Translations under genes and position numbers: made by a program | The notes under the pieces: model-generated | Seen by the model: the letters and a program-made list of their open reading frames with translations, nothing else | Told to the model about the DNA's origin: nothing | The model's database searches: none | Shown: piece after piece, positions 59,730 to 64,000 of the stretch | Layout of the letters: every line of letters begins with the position of its first letter | Numbering within the stretch: the stretch's first letter is position 1 | DNA from: Epiperipatus broadwayi | Taxonomy: Eukaryota; Onychophora; Udeonychophora; Euonychophora; Peripatidae | DNA: 64,000 bases | Reading direction: 5' to 3' | NCBI GenBank assembly: GCA_028023455.1 | Contig: JAQFVV010000036.1 | Coordinates: 6,009,576-6,073,575 of the forward strand

Positions 59730-60828
59730 TTCTTATTGCTAAACCAACTTTTATTTTAATGTCAAAATATTAGTGATTTTAAAATTTTATATTTTGTATA
59801 GCTTTTTTTGCCAATTTGTAGTTATGATTTCTTATATCATTATTAGAACTGTTTTTCATACCATTTTATTGACTGCAGATATCAAGTTCTTTTTAATGAA
59901 TCATATTTTAAATGTTTCTATATTTCTTTCTTTCTTCAGACATTACCTTATCTCATTTGATAAATTTACTGATAAATTGCTGTCTTTTATACCACTATTT
60001 TTGTTGCAATTCTTACTGCAATATCAGTTACTTTTTTATTAATCTCAGTTAACAATCTTCAGAATCATGTTTATGATTAACAATTTCTAATGTAAATTCA
60101 ATGGAGTGATTTTGAAGGTTAGGAATACTAACTATTAATTTTATTTTTTTTATATATTTTGCCTCTCTAATTATATACTGACTTATATTTCAAATCTCAC
60201 TAATCAGTCATCACCTCTTGTTTTGAATCTGTTAAGAATATTACAGACTTGAAATACATATTTAATTCTGTTGGTCAAAATATAATCCAATTCTGCTATG
60301 ACTTCATTTGGATTTTTTCACATTGATTTTGTATTTTTTGCCAAAAAATAAATTCACAATATACAATTTTTTTTTCTTGCAAATTCCAGAAGTATTGGTC
60401 CAGCTTTTATGTTTACAGCATAATCAAATTTACCCATAGTACTTTCCTCTTTTAATCATTTTCTAATTCTAGCATTAAATTTTCATCATGAATTTATATA
60501 AATATTTCTCTACTTCTTTCCAATAAAAGCTTTTTAAATCATAATTCTGACTGCTCTGGTCATCTTCCATTAAATTGAATAACTACTAATCTTTCCATTT
60601 TGTGTTACACCTCTTGTACTTCCATTAGTTGTGTCTTTGTAGTAAAGTACATTTGCATTTTTTAAATCAGTTATCTCTTCACTTTTCTTCCAGCTTCCCG
60701 ATGTTCAACAATACTCCATTTGAAATTAGACAATTCTTCTAATTCATAAAAGTTTCCACTCAAAAGTGTTCTGTATTTGTTGATAGATAAATAAAAGATC
60801 GCCACTGAATGGCAGCTTGGATCTGCTA

Positions 60829-60850
60829 ACACACGTGTGTGTGTGTGTGT
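60829..60850. repeat. (AC)n/(GT)n microsatellite
   Basis: ACACACGTGTGTGTGTGTGT at the RTE-B 5' edge. Confidence 0.9.
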
Positions 60851-62015
60851 TTTCAAAAGATGTACTTATCTAATATATATTTTAAATGGTTGGTTTATTT
60901 TATTTTCAAAAATTATCTTCATTTTTAATAACTATTTTTTATTGTTTGTAATTTATTTGATTTAAAGTGTAAAGCAGAAAATCTTGCAGAATTTAAGTTT
61001 TACTAATCAAATATAATTTTAACATTTGAAATCTTTTTTAAATGTCAAAAGAACAGATATTTATTAAGCTCTAATCAGAAACAAAAACGTATTTTCAATT
61101 CCCCAAACTCATTCAAGAAATTAAATTTTTACATCAGAAAAAATGTTCAACAATTAAACAAAACTCTTAGAAATAAAATAAAGATTATTAAAAACCATTA
61201 TTTATATATCTTATAGAATAAATACTAATGGATGCTAAATACAGAGTTCTACTGAAGGTCGACCTCGAGTAGTGGATAGCAGAACAACTTTAGGGTATAC
61301 GAATTACCATAGAATAACGAGTCCAATCAAAAAATATGTATTGCTGAGTACGTATAACGGACTGCTCAGCTAATCTTTCATACTAATTCATGTATAATTC
61401 TTAGCTGCTAATAGACTCATCTACTAGTGACAACAGGGTTATAAGAATTTTAAATTTCAGTCTAAATTTCCAGAAGATTTAATAAATTGAAAGATGAACC
61501 AATATTAAAGAATAACGATGAACCTGTCAATTTCAAGCTGTCAAATAACAATGCTAGATTGGAAAATCAATATATATGTGTTGTATAAATAATTCAAGTA
61601 GACAGGCTACACCGAATAAAATAGCATTCTTAGCATATTCTAGAAATAAAATATTACATCCTAGTGTTCTTGTACACCTCAGTTTCTAACCAATATAAGC
61701 AAGCTATTTCTGAATTCTCTCTTTATACTTTTAGCTTAGATTAATTTATATAAATCCATATAACAGCTTCAGTTAGACGTAAAAAGGATCTACTTTTATT
61801 TTTAATTAAATCTAAGATGAAAATCTATTTAATAGACAACAGTATCAGAGATTATCAATGGCAATTAATGATTTGGAGCTGATTTACATGGACAAAATCC
61901 CCCACTTCTATTTGTTTACACCATAAATCCCTGAAAATTTCAAGAATACTATATATATTACAAATAAAATACCCATTAATTTAAAAAACTATTGTAATAA
62001 CAATAAAAATAATAA
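60851..62015. other. No gene seen
   Basis: AT-rich sequence with no recognised element. Confidence 0.5.
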
Positions 62016-62196
62016 ATATAATGGTAATTAATCATTATATACAGTCTTTCAATATATAAAAGTACTTTCGATTAATTTTTTAACCTGCCTGAACTGCCGT
62101 TAAATTCAATGGCAGTTGAGGCAGGTTAAGGAATTAACCTAAAGTACTTCTGCAGATTAAAAGACTGTATATAATTGTTAATTACCATTATATATA
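62016..62196. mobile_element. Compact foldback hairpin, with a partial third arm after it
   Basis: TATAATGGTAATTAATCATT pairs with its inverse near 62170. ACAGTCTTTC pairs with the AAAAGACTGT segment, AAAGTACTTTCG with AAAGTACTTCTG, and AACCTGCC...CTGCC with GGCAG...GGCAGGTT. The loop is only a few bases. A degenerate left arm repeats at 62230-62350 (GTACTTTCGGTTA, CTGCCTCAATTGCCATTAAATTC). The same family as 32690-32950. Confidence 0.88.
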
Positions 62197-62750
62197 TATA
62201 TGTAAAATAAATAAAATATCCGTTAATTAAAAACAATATTGTAATTATAATTGAAATAATATTTTTAACGGTTTACAAACAATTACAAACAATCCTTAAA
62301 TCCGCAGAAGTACTTTCGGTTACTTTCTAATCTGCCTCAATTGCCATTAAATTCAAAAATCAAAAGTGGAAGCAAACGTCATCAATTCAAATTCCACGAA
62401 TCTCGTATTTTAATGTTAGAAGCGTGTCGATTTATTAAATGCGTTTTGTTCCTGTTTATAAAAATTGCCTCTTTAATTTTTTTTTTACTATGGTTTCTCT
62501 CTTCATGAAGAATTTTCACATTTTCAAAATTAAATTTAAATTTATATTTACATGTTTTTTCGTGATCAAAGAAAACTGAAATATTATTTCAATTATATAT
62601 ATATATACACATTAAAAGCCTAAAGCTAAACTAGTCAATAAAATAAACAAAATTATCCCAAATTCACAATTCAACCAGAGTAATCAAAAAATATAAACTC
62701 TAAAACACAACTAATTGTTTCACTGCTACAAGAAGACTTAAACCATTAAG
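62197..62750. other. No gene seen apart from the partial foldback arm
   Basis: AT-rich sequence with no frame or other element. Confidence 0.5.
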
Positions 62751-63353
62751 CATCACAAAATGTATGGGTTCTGAACTGAGTTCAGACCCATATGACTATA
62801 TAAGCTATTGAGCTTAGATTGAAAATATTTTTGTGTTTTCAATTTCATTCTCATAGTGTTGTAGTTAAGTAGAGATAAAAGGTGGGTGCTGGAGGGTTGC
62901 ATTAGATCCTAAGATCTAGGTGCAGTGCTCTCAGATCCAAAGCTCCTCACTGACAATGGCCACAAGCCAGAAACTAGTCTGGGGATATTGGATGAGTAGG
63001 CATTAGATAGGGATTTTATGCACAAGCCTTCTGGCATTCATTGATTACTCTGGTTGGCACAGGGCAGCAATACTGTATGGAGAGTTTTGCTTTGTTTACA
63101 AGAAGACTTCTCAAGAGGAAAGAAGAACAAAATAACAGCATATTTAAACTAAACATTACTCACAATTTTACTTACAAGCCATACATCCTTAATATTAAAA
63201 AACTTTTTAAATAAAAAATATAACTTTTAGAAGAAAAAGATACAGGTTATGAAATATTATATAAAATAAAAACTACAAATTTATATGGTGTATCTGAACT
63301 TACTTCGGTTCCATATGGCTATTTAAGCTAGATAGCTGATTTTGAAGACATAT
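62751..63353. repeat. Short direct repeat pair flanking a MITE copy
   Basis: 62751-62835 (TATGGGTTCTGAACT-GAGTTCAGACCCATA hairpin, then ATATAAGCTA) resembles 63282-63353 (TATCTGAACTTACTTCGGTTCCATATGG...TTAAGCTAG), each cited in part. Between them lies the MITE fragment at 62915-63098. Confidence 0.55.
62915..63098. repeat. MITE fragment (18.7-kb family)
   Basis: AGATCTAGGTGCAGTGCTCTC through GGAGAGTTTTGCTTTGTTTAC matches loop and right arm of 18713-18974 almost completely (strings trimmed). The left arm is missing. Confidence 0.88.
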
Positions 63354-64000
63354 GGATGTAAAAACTCAGATTTTCTACTTAATACCTAAACATTAGATAA
63401 AGTGCTGGGCTTAACCTGATATTTTAAATCTAATGTTTGAATATTATAGCATCTCAGTGATGAAAGCCAGAGCTAGAAACTGGTCTGAAATAGGGATATT
63501 CTGTAAAGCTTGTTAAGAGCCATTGGTATGCTCATTATACAACATTTATAATACAAGCTTATTAAATTAAATTATGATTGATTTCCTTGCAATCATATAT
63601 ATATATATGGGTTTATGACAATTTGTTTATATAAATAAATTGTAAGATCATTAAATCTTCTAATTCATAAGTAGACAGAGTGGAGGATCTTTATAAAATT
63701 TTGCATCAGTAAATAAATTAAGTGAAGCTAATTAAAATATAAGATGTTAATAATGATAAAATTTATTATTTATTATGGCCAAACAAGATAAGAAAGATGT
63801 GTTATATTTAAATAAGAGAGCAAATCTTCAATCTATAAATTAAAAACTTTATCAGCTATTTAGTCCTAATAACTATTTTAGACATAACTTATTGGTCACC
63901 AAATAGTATTAAACTAATGAGAATGTAAAAAAACAGATATTAAGTACCAACACTGTCTGTTTGCTTTCATTTATTTTTAATAATTAATTTACATGAAAAT
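63354..64000. other. No gene seen
   Basis: AT-rich. The phrase AAGCCAGAGCTAGAAACTGGTCTG near 63463 (here in part) echoes the MITE loop and may be another remnant. Confidence 0.45.

Larger units (their letters stand above)
57055..60826 (-). pseudogene. RTE-B: old, heavily decayed RTE endonuclease-RT copy
   Basis: Collinear on the minus strand with RTE-A from its C-terminal coding end (57055, compare 26515) to the N-terminal endonuclease start (about 60826, compare 29345). Matching nucleotide blocks include AAATATCCAAGTCTCAGAT, AATATCCTGGATCTATA, CTGCATTCTTCCAATC, AATATAATCCAATTCTGCT and GCCACTGAATGGCAGCTTGG. Base changes and indels have destroyed every long frame. The protein was an AP endonuclease-RT like RTE-A. 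Two foldback elements interrupt it (57823-58449 and 59243-59729). The RTE 3' triplet tail is not visible. Confidence 0.85.

Overview
This is AT-rich eukaryotic DNA, probably from an invertebrate animal. It looks like repeat-packed intergenic or intronic sequence. I found no host gene that I can defend, no rRNA, no functional tRNA gene and no prokaryotic operon. Nearly every long reading frame is a transposon protein or a fragment of one. The animal call rests on the element types: a GIY-YIG Penelope-like element, an RTE/craniofacial-development-protein-2-type LINE, a ZMYM1-like hAT remnant, tRNA-derived SINEs and many foldback MITEs. I cannot name the phylum.

Region by region. 1-2.5 kb: inverted repeats and AT-rich filler. 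2.5-11.7 kb: a nest. A Penelope-like element (PLE-1, minus strand) is split by an intact-looking but non-autonomous 5.7-kb LTR retrotransposon with 1.66-kb LTRs. It abuts, head to head, a 5'-truncated second Penelope copy (PLE-2, plus strand). 11.9-16.2 kb: a short tRNA-derived SINE (SINE-A), a minisatellite and a 410-bp perfect TTA microsatellite. 17.8-25 kb: several copies of a longer tRNA-like repeat (SINE-B), a foldback MITE, and a foldback holding a fragment of LINE-2. 26-32.3 kb: a nearly complete RTE-type LINE (RTE-A) next to a decayed LTR element (LTR-2). 33-36.3 kb: a decayed full-length-scale LINE-2. 36.5-41 kb: RTE fragments, a hAT remnant, a LINE-3 tail with a clean 16-bp target duplication and a third SINE-A. 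43 kb: an isolated 2 x 141-bp tandem repeat that keeps an open frame. 46-56.5 kb: SINE-B copies and foldbacks, including a 0.9-kb palindrome. 57-60.8 kb: a second RTE fossil (RTE-B) invaded by two foldback elements. 60.8-64 kb: more foldbacks and MITE pieces.

How it works together: autonomous elements (PLE, RTE, LINE-2, LINE-3, hAT) appear next to non-autonomous families (SINE-A, SINE-B, repeat C, the RT-less LTR element and several foldbacks) that presumably borrow their machinery. Insertions inside insertions give a relative chronology. The LTR element is younger than PLE-1, and its two LTRs differ at only about 15-20 sites by eye. The foldbacks at 57.8 and 59.2 kb are younger than RTE-B. 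The names SINE-A, SINE-B, repeat C, LINE-2, LINE-3 and FB are local labels. All homology calls come from reading motifs and comparing copies by eye.
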